Part shown: positions 1 to 9,220 of the stretch, piece by piece
Position numbering within the stretch: position 1 is the first letter of the stretch
How the letters are laid out: the number at the start of each line of letters is the position of its first letter
Assembly: GCA_016718205.1 (NCBI GenBank)
Contig: JADKEB010000003.1
Span: 194,558 to 258,557 of the forward strand
Reading direction: 5' to 3'
Source: Saprospiraceae bacterium
GTDB taxonomy: Bacteria; Bacteroidota; Bacteroidia; Chitinophagales; Saprospiraceae
Length of the DNA: 64,000 nt
The notes under the pieces: generated by a model
Told to the model about the DNA's origin: nothing
The model's input: only the letters and a program-made list of their open reading frames with translations
Databases searched by the model: none
Translations under genes and position numbers: made by a program

Positions 1-944
1 ATGAATGCTTCGTAGATAGATTTGTACGCATCCTGAAGTTCATTGTACTTTCCCACCAAACCGATATTTATCTCCCTCGTTGGATTTTTCAGTTTGCCTA
101 AAAATTCCTTCCAGTGGTGTAAATCAGGTTCGTTATTATTTTTGATATATAATTTTTTCAGGACAGTTTTGTCAAGTTTTTCTTTCAGCATGAGCAGTGG
201 CACATCATAAATAGTTTCTGCATCTATAGCTTCTATCACTGACTTTTCATCAACATTACAAAATAAAGCTAGTTTTTCTCTAAGTTCTTTTGGGAGATGA
301 TGTTCTGTCCTGCACACCAGTATATCAGGCTGAATACCAGCTTGAAGGAGCTCTTTTACAGAGTGTTGCGTTGGTTTGGTTTTGAGTTCTTTTGCGGCTT
401 TTAAATAAGGTATAAGAGTGAGGTGGATTACTACACAATTATCTTTACCAACTTCCCTCCGCAGCTGTCGTAGGGCTTCGAGATAGGGTAGTGATTCTAT
501 ATCACCTACTGTACCGCCTATCTCAGTGATGACAATATCGTACATATCTTCTTGCGCTACTAAGGTGATACGCCTCTTTATCTCATCAGTGATATGTGGG
601 ATGACTTGCACCGTTTTGCCCAGAAAGGCACCTGCTCTTTCTTTTTCTATGACTGTCTGGTAGATTCTGCCTGTAGTGACATTGTTGGCCTGTGATGTCG
701 GTATGTTCAGAAACCGCTCATAATGACCCAAATCAAGGTCCGTTTCTGCTCCATCTTCAGTAACATAGCATTCTCCATGTTCATAAGGATTTAGTGTGCC
801 CGGATCAACATTGATATAAGGATCAAACTTCTGTATAGTTACTCTGATACCTCTGGACTGAAGCAATTTAGCCAGTGATGCTGCTATGATACCCTTTCCA
901 AGTGATGAAGTTACACCTCCCGTAACAAAAATATATTTAGCCAT
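1..944 (-). CDS. pyrG: CTP synthase, N-terminal part (runs off left edge)
   Basis: CTP synthase makes CTP from UTP, ATP and glutamine, the last step of pyrimidine nucleotide synthesis. About 314 codons are present, from an ATG at 944 leftwards to the edge. The protein begins MAKYIFVTGG and continues with the P-loop-like VTSSLGKGI of the amidoligase domain, then TEIGGTVGDIES, all hallmarks of PyrG. The visible part covers the synthetase domain and the linker; the glutaminase domain lies outside the window. The reading frame is open throughout. It is divergent from the S46 peptidase gene, with 273 bp of AT-rich sequence between them. Family assignment is very secure. Confidence 0.97.
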   Translation of the reverse strand, partial: MAKYIFVTGGVTSSLGKGIIAASLAKLLQSRGIRVTIQKFDPYINVDPGTLNPYEHGECYVTEDGAETDLDLGHYERFLNIPTSQANNVTTGRIYQTVIEKERAGAFLGKTVQVIPHITDEIKRRITLVAQEDMYDIVITEIGGTVGDIESLPYLEALRQLRREVGKDNCVVIHLTLIPYLKAAKELKTKPTQHSVKELLQAGIQPDILVCRTEHHLPKELREKLALFCNVDEKSVIEAIDAETIYDVPLLMLKEKLDKTVLKKLYIKNNNEPDLHHWKEFLGKLKNPTREINIGLVGKYNELQDAYKSIYEAF

Positions 945-1217
945 GTGCTTATGAAGAAAGAAAGTTTGTTTTCTTTGCTACGGGATGCAAAGGTAAGGCG
1001 ATTTATTCGGAATTTTCAGGATACAAGAAATATTTTTAATCCTGATTAAAATATAGAGAAGTAAAATCCTTTAAGACGATTTCTTAAAGCTCAACTTCCT
1101 GATCTATTCATAAATATATAACAAGTTAATTTAAAACTTTGCCTTGCCATAGCACTGCCTGAACCAAATGATTTGTAACTTTACCTTTTCATTTTTTGAT
1201 AACTCAAACGCAATACA

Positions 1218-3413
1218 ATGAAGTTCATTTTTAAAATTACTTTTTGGATATTTTTCATTCTTCCTTTTGCCAGTTTTGCCGGTGAAGGCATGTGGTTGCC
1301 ACAGTTGCTCAAGCTGCTCAATGAAAAAGAGATGAAGAGCATGGGCATGAAGATATCTGCAGAAGACATCTATAGTGTTAACAAAGGTTCTCTAAAAGAT
1401 GCTATTGTGCATTTTGGTGGATTTTGTACATCTGAACTGATATCTCCCAACGGCTTGTTGCTCACCAATCATCATTGTGGCTATGGTCAAATTCAATCGC
1501 ATTCCACTATGGGCAACAATCTTATAAAAAATGGATTTTGGGCTAAGAGCCACAAAGACGAACTACCCAACAAAGGCCTTACAGCTACTTTTATAGACAG
1601 GATAGACGATGTAAGTGCAAAAGTACTGAATGGAGTCACTGATAGTATGTCGCCTACTGAAAGACAAAGTGCTATTGACAAAAATATATCAGAACTGCGC
1701 AAATCTTATTCATTGGAGTCATATCAGGATGTCATTATCAAGCCATTTTTTGATGGAAATCAGTATTTTGCATTTGTCACCACTATATATCGGGATGTAA
1801 GATTGGTAGGTACACCACCAGAGTCTATTGGAAAGTTTGGTGCTGATACGGACAATTGGGTTTGGCCCCGACATACCGGCGATTTTTCCCTCTTTAGAAT
1901 TTATGCAGGAAAAGACAACAAGCCTGCAGATTATTCTTCTGAAAATGTACCATATAAACCTAAACATTTTCTACCCATCTCACTCGATGGTATCAGTGAA
2001 GGAGATTTCACTATGGTTTTTGGATTTCCGGGCAGAACATCACAATATCTTCCTTCCTCAGCAATATCACAGACCCTCAATACGCTCAATCCAGCCAGAA
2101 TATCGATCAGAGAGACTTCCCTTAAGATCATGGATAAATACATGAGAGAGGATGAAGCAACAAAAATCAAATATGCTTCCAAATATGCTTCTATCGCCAA
2201 TGCATGGAAAAAATGGATAGGAGAATCACAAGGGCTCAGACAAAGCAATGCTGTACAAAAGAAAAAAAAATATGAGGAAGCGTTTCAAAAAAGACTCTCA
2301 CCTGACAGCCCTTATAAAAATCTCCTTTCTGATCTCGAAAAACAATACAATGACATCGATGGACTGGCTCTAGCCAGAGATTATCATCAGGAAATTGCAT
2401 TGCGCAATGTGGAGATCCTGGCCAGGATGAGTGATTTCAGGAAGCTGGTCAGTCAGTACGAGTCTGGCGGAAACAATGCATATATCGCTCAGGTCAATAA
2501 ACTCAAACCGAGTCTCTCTGCCTTCTTTAAGGATTTTGACAATAAAATTGATCAGGAAAAATTGGGTGCATTGCTTACATTGTATGCGGACAACCTTGAT
2601 GAAAAATTTGTACCTGAATTTCTGAAAAGAGAAAATCTTGGAATGTCTTCAGACGAAAGTTATGATATGATGGTTGCAGATCAATTTACACTCAGTAGCC
2701 TGACCACCGAACAGGAAGTCATGGAAATTATGGCTTTGAGTCCTGAAAAAGCCGTGGCTGCTATAAAAAGTGATCCAATTTATGCCTTGGCAACAGCTTG
2801 GGCTGATTTTTATGAAAGTGAAATTTCAACGCCATACAACACAATCAAAAGAAGCCTTGACCTTAACCAAGAAAAATACACCAAAGCGCAAACAGAAGTT
2901 TTTAAAGAAAAGAGATTTTACCCGGATGCCAATAGTACAATGCGTGTCACTTACGGCAATGTCAATGGTTATGAACCAAAAGATGCAGTATATTACACTC
3001 CGGTTACTTACCTCGATGGTGTCATAGCAAAATATGTACCCGGAGACTATGAGTTTGATCTCGAAACACGTATGCTCGAACTATATAAAAACAAAGACTA
3101 TGGCATGTATGCAGATAAAAACGGAAAGCTGCCTGTCTGTTTTATAGCTTCAAACCATACCACAGGAGGCAACTCAGGAAGTCCAGCTATAGATGCACAT
3201 GGAAATCTCATCGGATTGAATTTTGACAGGGTCTGGGAAGGCACTATGAGTGACCTCAATTATGACCCTTCTATCTGCCGCAACATCATGGTAGATGCAC
3301 GCTATATTCTCTGGGTAGTAGACAAATACAGTAATGCCAGCCACCTCATACAAGAAATGAAGTTGGTCCACCCGAAAAATAAGATGACCACACAAAAAGG
3401 TAAAAGAAAATAA
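1218..3413 (+). CDS. S46 family dipeptidyl-peptidase, DPP11 type (Asp/Glu-specific)
   Basis: Secreted or periplasmic serine exopeptidase that removes dipeptides from peptide N-termini. The 731-aa product starts with a signal peptide ending near SFAGEG. The chymotrypsin-like triad can be placed: His85 or His86 in TNHHCGYG, Asp222 in RHTGDF and Ser653 in TGGNSGSPA. Length (about 720 aa) matches S46. Eighteen residues after the catalytic Ser is Arg671, in NFDRVWEG; in characterised DPP11 enzymes an Arg at this spacing (Ser655/Arg673 in Porphyromonas) gives preference for acidic P1 residues, whereas DPP7 has Gly. DPP11 specificity is therefore inferred. The two POT transporters at 48.6 and 51.7 kb could import the released dipeptides. 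Confidence 0.93.
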   Translation: MKFIFKITFWIFFILPFASFAGEGMWLPQLLKLLNEKEMKSMGMKISAEDIYSVNKGSLKDAIVHFGGFCTSELISPNGLLLTNHHCGYGQIQSHSTMGNNLIKNGFWAKSHKDELPNKGLTATFIDRIDDVSAKVLNGVTDSMSPTERQSAIDKNISELRKSYSLESYQDVIIKPFFDGNQYFAFVTTIYRDVRLVGTPPESIGKFGADTDNWVWPRHTGDFSLFRIYAGKDNKPADYSSENVPYKPKHFLPISLDGISEGDFTMVFGFPGRTSQYLPSSAISQTLNTLNPARISIRETSLKIMDKYMREDEATKIKYASKYASIANAWKKWIGESQGLRQSNAVQKKKKYEEAFQKRLSPDSPYKNLLSDLEKQYNDIDGLALARDYHQEIALRNVEILARMSDFRKLVSQYESGGNNAYIAQVNKLKPSLSAFFKDFDNKIDQEKLGALLTLYADNLDEKFVPEFLKRENLGMSSDESYDMMVADQFTLSSLTTEQEVMEIMALSPEKAVAAIKSDPIYALATAWADFYESEISTPYNTIKRSLDLNQEKYTKAQTEVFKEKRFYPDANSTMRVTYGNVNGYEPKDAVYYTPVTYLDGVIAKYVPGDYEFDLETRMLELYKNKDYGMYADKNGKLPVCFIASNHTTGGNSGSPAIDAHGNLIGLNFDRVWEGTMSDLNYDPSICRNIMVDARYILWVVDKYSNASHLIQEMKLVHPKNKMTTQKGKRK

Positions 3414-3633
3414 ATGGTCTATCACAGTCTGACTGGTGTGGAATATAATTTGGTTATTATTTTTGTCTTAACTGGAAATTAAATGGGACTTTTTTTTAAA
3501 TTACGAATGAAATTTCAAATTACCTCAAGATTTCCCAATTCAATAATGTATCCACCTATTTATTCAAATGCGATTTCAAACTGAAAGTTGAAAAAGTAAT
3601 AATAGCGACAAACAAAAATAAAAAAATCACATT

Positions 3634-3666
3634 TTGCTTGTAGTGCAATTACAAAAAGTAACTTTG
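3634..3666 (+). promoter_or_regulatory. Candidate Bacteroidota promoter for the GH113-panC pair
   Basis: TTG at 3638-3640, an 18-bp gap, then TAACTTTG at 3659-3666, matching the Bacteroidota -33 TTG and -7 TAnnTTTG pattern. The box lies 24 bp before the ATG at 3691, in an otherwise featureless AT-rich 277-bp gap. Confidence 0.5.
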
Positions 3667-3690
3667 CGGTTTTTTATCGTCAATAGGTAA

Positions 3691-4791
3691 ATGAAAATAT
3701 TAAAATCAAAGATATTTATACTTATCGCAATTCTGATTTTGCTCAATCTGATATTTGCATCTTTGGAGGGACGCGGTTATATTGAAAATTCAGACAAAAA
3801 AATACTCCCGATAGACATAAGTCCCGTCAGCCATAAAGAAGGCAATATAATAAAAGGCATCACAGTAGTAGCTCCCCAAAAACCTATTGGTTCTCCAGCC
3901 TTCAAAAGGCTTAAAGACATACACACAGAGTGGGTTTGTTTTGTACCATATGGATTTACCAGAAAAGGACAGACCAATGTTACTTACAATGTGGAAAGAC
4001 AGTGGTGGGGAGAAAAAATCACAGGGATAGAATCGTGTATTGAGGAAGCCAAAAAACAGGGACTGAAAATCATGCTCAAACCACAGGTGTACATAGGCGG
4101 TGGATGGATAGGAGATATGGATTTTGATACTGAAGAAAAATGGAAAGAATGGGAAAAGAATTACAGAGATTATATCATGGATTTTGTAGATGTTGCTGCT
4201 AAACACAATGTTGAGTTGTTTTGTGTGGGTACGGAGTATAGTATTGCAATAGTAAAGAGAGAAAAATTCTGGAGAGAGCTTATCAAAGAAATAAGAAAAT
4301 CCTACAAAGGACAACTAACATATTCGGCCAATTGGGATAGTTATGAAAAAACAAAAATCTGGGACCAGCTGGATTTTATAGGCATAAGTAGTTATTTTCC
4401 ACTTAGTGATGCCAAAAACCCACCGGTGGGTTTATTAGTGAAAGAGTGGAAACCTGTAGTGAGAAAATTGAAAGCATTTTCAGACAAAAATAAGAAAAAA
4501 ATACTTTTTACTGAGTACGGGTACATGTCAGTGGATGGTTGTGCGGGCAAAGCCTGGGAAATCGAGAAAGCAAAACATCAATTGAATATCAATCATATCG
4601 CACAAAGTAACGCATATGATGCATTGTGGATGGCTTTATCCACAGAAAGCTTCTGGGCAGGAGGTTTTTTATGGAAATGGTTTCCTGATAATTTGGGGCA
4701 TGAAGGATACCCTGAAAAAGACTACACACCTCAGGACAAACCTGCGGAAAATATTATAAAAAAATGGTTTTCTCAAATCAAAAAGGTGTAG
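3691..4791 (+). CDS. GH113-like TIM-barrel glycoside hydrolase (putative beta-mannanase)
   Basis: 366-aa protein with one N-terminal hydrophobic segment (residues about 7-25), a signal peptide or membrane anchor. The rest reads as the TIM-barrel hydrolase family related to GH113 beta-mannanases. The retaining glutamate pair can be proposed: acid/base Glu182 in CVGTEYS at the end of beta-4, and nucleophile Glu275 in LFTEYGY at the end of beta-7. The C-terminal FLWKWFPDN is also typical of the family. The stop is 4 bp before the panC ATG, so the two genes are probably co-transcribed although their functions are unrelated. Mannan as substrate is inferred from the family and from the mannose operon at 35-43 kb. 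Confidence 0.8.
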   Translation: MKILKSKIFILIAILILLNLIFASLEGRGYIENSDKKILPIDISPVSHKEGNIIKGITVVAPQKPIGSPAFKRLKDIHTEWVCFVPYGFTRKGQTNVTYNVERQWWGEKITGIESCIEEAKKQGLKIMLKPQVYIGGGWIGDMDFDTEEKWKEWEKNYRDYIMDFVDVAAKHNVELFCVGTEYSIAIVKREKFWRELIKEIRKSYKGQLTYSANWDSYEKTKIWDQLDFIGISSYFPLSDAKNPPVGLLVKEWKPVVRKLKAFSDKNKKKILFTEYGYMSVDGCAGKAWEIEKAKHQLNINHIAQSNAYDALWMALSTESFWAGGFLWKWFPDNLGHEGYPEKDYTPQDKPAENIIKKWFSQIKKV

Positions 4792-4795
4792 GATT

Positions 4796-5647
4796 ATGAT
4801 CCTTGTAGTAGAAAGTGTTCCAAATCTGATTGATCTGGTTCAAAGAAATAAAGAAAATGGAGTTTCCATAGGTTTTGTACCTACCATGGGTGCACTACAT
4901 AAAGGGCATCTTTCCCTTGTCAGGAAAGCAAAAAAGGAAAATGATCTTGTCATTGTTTCCATTTTTGTCAATCCCACTCAATTTAATGACAAAAAAGATC
5001 TAGAAAAATATCCCAGAACTCTGGAATCAGATATTTCACTATTGCTGACAGCCAGGGCAGATGTCGTTTTCACTCCGGCATCTTCAGAAATATATCCTGA
5101 GGGTGATCAAAAAGGCAACGATATAGATTTGGGAGGACTTGATTCATACATGGAGGGTGCCTTCAGGCCCGGGCATTTTAAAGGCGTAGCTCAAGTTGTC
5201 AAAAGACTATTGGACATAGTCACTCCGGACAGGCTGTATATGGGGCAAAAGGACTTTCAGCAGTTTACTATCATAGCCCATATGATCAGGACACTAAAGA
5301 TACAAACCGACCTGGTAGTATGTCGTATCCTTCGTGAGGCCAATGGACTGGCTATGAGTTCCAGAAATGAAAGACTTACTAAAGAAACAAGAGAAAAAGC
5401 AGGAATCATCTACAAAACACTGCAATCAGTAAAAAAATACCAAAATACCAAATCTGTAAAAGAACTTGAAGACTATGGTATGAAAAGACTGAATATTGCC
5501 CCTTTTATACCTGAATATTTTACTATTTGTGATGGTAATACACTAAAACCCATCCAAAATATCAACGATACATCATATGCAGTAGCATGTGTAGCTGTGT
5601 GGGGTGATGGTATTAGACTGATAGATAATATTATTTTAAAAAAATAA
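4796..5647 (+). CDS. panC: Pantothenate synthetase (pantoate-beta-alanine ligase)
   Basis: Joins pantoate and beta-alanine with ATP to form pantothenate, the precursor of coenzyme A. The 283-aa protein is of normal length and has the nucleotidyl-transferase signature PTMGALHKGH at residues 29-38, IFVNPTQFN, the pantoate-contacting MGQKDFQQF and the KMSKS-like MSSRNERL. The start is the first ATG, 4 bp after the upstream glycosidase stop. A short inverted-repeat element begins directly at the stop codon. No panB or panD is adjacent. Confidence 0.97.
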   Translation: MILVVESVPNLIDLVQRNKENGVSIGFVPTMGALHKGHLSLVRKAKKENDLVIVSIFVNPTQFNDKKDLEKYPRTLESDISLLLTARADVVFTPASSEIYPEGDQKGNDIDLGGLDSYMEGAFRPGHFKGVAQVVKRLLDIVTPDRLYMGQKDFQQFTIIAHMIRTLKIQTDLVVCRILREANGLAMSSRNERLTKETREKAGIIYKTLQSVKKYQNTKSVKELEDYGMKRLNIAPFIPEYFTICDGNTLKPIQNINDTSYAVACVAVWGDGIRLIDNIILKK

Positions 5648-5804
5648 GGTGCATTTCATTTTTTCGCACTGTGCTCGATTTCTTATCAAGCATCGTTTGT
5701 TCGTCGTAGCTTTTAACTACGATGCAATATATTAAGGCATCTTGACTAAATCGTAAAAAAAAATTGATGATTTTTAATGTGATGCGAAAAAATGAAATAC
5801 ACCC
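5648..5804. mobile_element. 157-bp MITE-like element related to the ISKra4-type end at 62.7 kb
   Basis: Imperfect terminal inverted repeats of about 21 bp lie at 5648-5668 and 5783-5804; the right one reads outward-in as GTGTATTTCATTTTTTCGC. The same 19-mer occurs at 62742-62760 as the left end of the broken ISKra4-like element, so this looks like a non-autonomous derivative. The interior has no ORF but carries a smaller hairpin (GTCGTAG/CTACGA at 5702-5722) whose flanks are shared with 48162-48232. The element abuts the panC stop codon. Confidence 0.6.
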
Positions 5805-5852
5805 AAAAATAATAGGCCCGAATTAAGTCTTCCGATAAGCCTAAAACACTAA

Positions 5853-6462
5853 TCAGTAAAGTTGATATCCTAAGCCTACCTGAATATTATTGAGTTTTGT
5901 AGAGACATTTGGTATGATGTTACCTTGTGCATCGGTCCATTCCACATCGAAAAACTGTCCAAGAGTGCCCGCAAACTGGGCGTGAATTGAGATTTTTTGA
6001 CAGGATAAAACCTCATACCTGCCACATAAGTAAACTCTGTAGGTTTTGTAAGTTTAATCTATGCCTGATCCCAGATTTCTTCTATTTTGAATCTTTCACT
6101 GGTCCTGATTCCTAAGCCTATTCCGCCAAATAAAGATAATGGTTTGAAAACTTTTAACTGAGCCTGAGGTATCAAATCCAAATATTGAAATCGATAACCT
6201 GATATCGGGTCAGCATTTGCATCGTCAAAGTTGTATCCTTTTTAGAATACTGAATATCCAGACCTACAGATATACTTTCAGTGATACCTAATTCAGGTCT
6301 TACAGAAATGAAATAATTAGTCGCTGAGTTTACTTTTGGGGTTTGGAAATTTTTAAAATCAATATTCGAGAAATTCACTCCGCCACCAGCGTGAATTCTC
6401 AACTGAGCATTTCCGGAAAAGGAAAAAGTCAGGAAAATGATAAATACAAGTAGTCGTGCCAT
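5853..6462 (-). pseudogene. Outer-membrane beta-barrel protein, frameshifted
   Basis: Starts at an ATG at 6462 with a signal peptide ending SGNAQ and continues as alternating beta-strand sequence typical of a small OmpW/Opa-like barrel. The first frame stops at 6172, but the protein continues in another frame from about 6240 (reading YNFDDANADPISGYRF) to an in-frame TAG near 6056. The C-terminal part (AQFAGTLGQFF through VGLGYQLY) lies in a third frame and ends at 5853. The two shifts fall at homopolymers (a T/A run near 6239-6243 and a T6 run at 5993-5998). With shifts repaired the protein would be about 200 aa, ending in an aromatic residue as expected for an outer-membrane barrel. Specific function is unknown. 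Confidence 0.65.
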
Positions 6463-6598
6463 ATCTTTATTTTTAATAACGGGCGACTCTTTTATTTATT
6501 GTAACAATCAAAACAATGCGACCATTCAAAAAATAATTGATGCTAATTCTTTCGCATAACTATAAATGTTATATTTGTACAGCTAAATTGTACCTATC

Positions 6599-7017
6599 AT
6601 GCTAAGATTATTTTTATTTTGACTATTGTCGCTATGTTGAATTCTTGCAGTAAAGAAGAAGTGGCAACACCTGACCCAGGTAATACAACTTCTTCTAAAT
6701 TGACTGACATCACCACCTTATCCAATTATGATGCTACCATTAAGACAGGAGTAAGCCTTTTGTTTTTTCATGCTACCTGGTGTTCTATCTGTACTTCTCA
6801 GAGACCTGATGTAGAAGGTCTGACTTCTGAAACATCTATCAAAGCGGCAAAACTCGGACAAGTGGATGTAGACAAAAATAAAGATATTACTGCCAAATAC
6901 AGTGTTGCTGGTCAGCCGGTTATCATCATCTACAAAGATAATGTTGAAAAACATAGGCTTTCAGGAAAAGGCCATAGTATGTCCAAGTTGGCAGACTTGA
7001 TCAAGGCTTTGCTTTGA
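6599..7017 (+). CDS. Thioredoxin-fold lipoprotein (leader frameshifted)
   Basis: Small periplasmic thiol-disulfide protein. The open frame from a TTG at 6619 encodes 132 aa with a thioredoxin core: HATWCSICTSQ carries the redox pair Cys55/Cys58, followed by VDVDKNKDI and the cis-Pro loop VAGQPVIII. The lipobox LNSC puts the lipid-modified Cys at residue 10, too close to the TTG for a full signal peptide. An ATG at 6599 in another frame encodes MLRLFLF; adding one T to the T-run at 6617-6620 joins it to LTIVAMLNSC and gives a normal lipoprotein leader. I therefore place the true start at 6599, with a one-base loss. It could act in periplasmic disulfide exchange; the partner is unknown. Confidence 0.75.
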
Positions 7018-7042
7018 TGATTTAATGTGCTATTTTAGGTAG

Positions 7043-7201
7043 TGTTATGTTAAGGTTAAATTGACGGATGACTTATTGTATCTTTTCATTTTCTCTTCGT
7101 TGATGAACCCCTTCCTTAGCTAAGGCTAAGGTCAGGAACCCTGCCTTGATCAAAGAAAAATCTACTTATAATTGATCCGCCATTCAACACTTAACATAAC
7201 A
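7043..7201. repeat. Imperfect inverted repeat, MITE-like
   Basis: A 159-bp stretch begins with TGTTATGTTAAG (7043-7054) and ends with its exact reverse complement (7190-7201). Similarity extends inward to about 29 bp per arm with mismatches. The interior contains no ORF. It separates the thioredoxin lipoprotein from the YkvA gene and could also fold as a bidirectional terminator. The arms do not match the element at 5648-5804. Confidence 0.5.
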
Positions 7202-7214
7202 GCAGTATCTTTTG

Positions 7215-7570
7215 TCAAAGTTTTGCATCCACAGCTTCAAGCTCTTTATCATCTATATCCTTTAAGAGCTTATGAATCTTTTCTCTGGCTTTTGTTCTGA
7301 CGTCTTCATCGATGTAGCAGGCGATGGCTACCAAGCCAAAGCTGATGACTCCCAGATCATCAGTAAAGCCAATGACAGGAGTCAGGTCAGCATTCCATCA
7401 AATGGCGATAAAAGATACGCAATGGCACCTATGATGATTTTTTTTGCCCAAGACGGTGTCTTTTCCGACTGATATGCGTATATCATTAACAATACTGAAT
7501 ACGCTAATCTTGTACCCAATATTTTGAATTTCTGCTGGAGAAATTGAACAGTTTTGAGAATCTTTAACAT
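7215..7570 (-). pseudogene. YkvA / DUF1232 family membrane protein, frameshifted
   Basis: The N-terminal frame (start ATG 7570) reads to AIAYLLSPFDGM and stops at 7382. The DUF1232 signature then continues in another frame as DLTPVIGFTDDLGVISFGL and ends at 7215. Restoring one C in ATG-CTGAC gives SPFDGMPDLTPVIGF, the usual DUF1232 motif, so a single-base loss at about 7396 is enough. Repaired length is about 118 aa. The family consists of small membrane proteins of poorly defined role. Confidence 0.7.
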
Positions 7571-7672
7571 TATGAATTCCTGATGTTTTTATCTCAACAA
7601 ATTTTCGTCAATAAAAATTTCAGAATTTCAAATTTTCAGACCAACAGATTTTCTTCTGCTACAAAAGTGATA

Positions 7673-9113
7673 TTATTTCTGCAAAACGATCTCTATGACT
7701 TCACTTTTTACAGTGTCAGAATTTAGGACAATGAGTTCTTTTTTTCCTTTATAAGTATAGGAAAGCGCGATAGTAGCCGGAGGTTGTCTACCCATGTCGT
7801 CGGCATGAAGCAATAAAAAGTTTTGCCCTCTACATTCAATTTTAGGGTAAAGGATTTAGGTTTTTCGCTGATTTCAAACTTCTCGATGATCCACTCACCA
7901 TTAAAACTGAGAGACACTATATCCTTGTCAATGATTTTATGATCATACAGTTGAAATTCAACCACATCTTTATCAGCAAAAATTGTCCTGTTGGCCGTAA
8001 CAACATTCCTGCCTTTTACCACTTTAGGTATTGATTTGATGACCGGATCAGCAGAAGCCAGATAGTCCGTTTTTACAAGTAACTTAGGATATATTACCTT
8101 GAAGTAGTGCGGCAATTCAAAATGTTTTAAGACGGGAAGGTTTAGGAATTCATTGAATCTGTTGATTTCAAAAACTACTCCATTGCCATATCGGTTGAAT
8201 TTATTGATCACCGATATATTGTAGTAATAATAATGTTTGCCATAAAGTTTATATTCTTCAGGTAGATTTTCTGATTCAGCAAATGCCTTCTGTGCCTTGA
8301 TCGATTCCCCAGACTGCTTTTTGATATTTGCCCAGTATTGTTGTATTTTGGACTCAGCAATTTGGTATCCTTAAGATTGGATAAATTGATGTTGTTCAGT
8401 CTTGTCATAGCTGCTTCCTGTGCCTTGATCAGATCAGGATATTGTTCATCTTCTTTATTGTACATAGCTTTAAGTGCCGTGTAAGTTGATGTATAAACAT
8501 CTTTGAGTGCGGTCTGTACAGAAACATATACCTGATTTTCTGGTTTGATATTCAGAGAAGAATAGACAGCAGAAATCTCTCTTTCCAACACCATCTGTTT
8601 ATCATAATATGATTTAAACAACTTTACACCTTCTTCCAGTTTGTCATAGACGGTACTGAGATTTTCCCGTTTTGTAAGATCCAGTGTTGTGATCATTTTT
8701 TCCAGATCAAACCTTATTTTGTTTATATTTTGCATGATAGCCTTCATATCACCTGAGATGGCTTTCAGCTTTTTTTCTGCCGGTTCTGGCAACACACCTG
8801 ATGTTTTACTGATGATAGCAAAGTATTCATTGGGCGGTGTGTCGTAAAACCAATTTTCATAATCCTGAAAAATATCCTGCGGAAGGGCCTTATTGGAGTA
8901 AAAGTTTATCTGTTGGTCCGGAAGATCAACATATTTGTTGATATTTTTATTAAAATTTTCAAGTAAGCGATGTACTATCAGTAAACCATGCGTACCTTCA
9001 TTTGAAAAATCGACATAATTGTTGAGTGCGTTAAGCTTTTCTTGTTGTTGTGCCTGAAGAGAACCAGCTATGATGGTTACAAAAAATAAAGCTACGAGTA
9101 TATTTTTAAACAT
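7673..9113 (-). pseudogene. Secreted protein of unknown family, two frameshifts
   Basis: Start chosen at ATG 9113 because it gives a clean signal peptide (MFKNILVALFFVTIIAG, cleaved after LQAQ); a second ATG at 9137 is possible. The first frame runs to 8208 and the C-terminal frame from 8211 to 7723, but the reading makes sense as one chain: around 8350-8375 the sequence moves to a frame reading AESKIQQYWANIKKQSGES and on through VINKFNRYGNGV, and near the A-run at 7816-7820 it moves again to LLHADDMGRQPPATIALSY and ends ...VIEIVLQK at 7673. Repaired length is about 480 aa. The middle is rich in charged helices. No domain recognised. Confidence 0.6.
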
Positions 9114-9220
9114 TTTTTTAATTATTTTAAAGTGCAAAGATATGATATTTTTGCTTTATATGATTATAGCAGGGCTATATCAATAGTAATGGGAGAATTC
9201 AATGCATCATTTTATTATAG

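Noticed and set aside
3790..4314. 174-aa minus-strand frame inside the GH113-like gene
   Set aside because: Phe/Ser/Tyr-rich translation of the antisense strand of a well-supported gene; a shadow.
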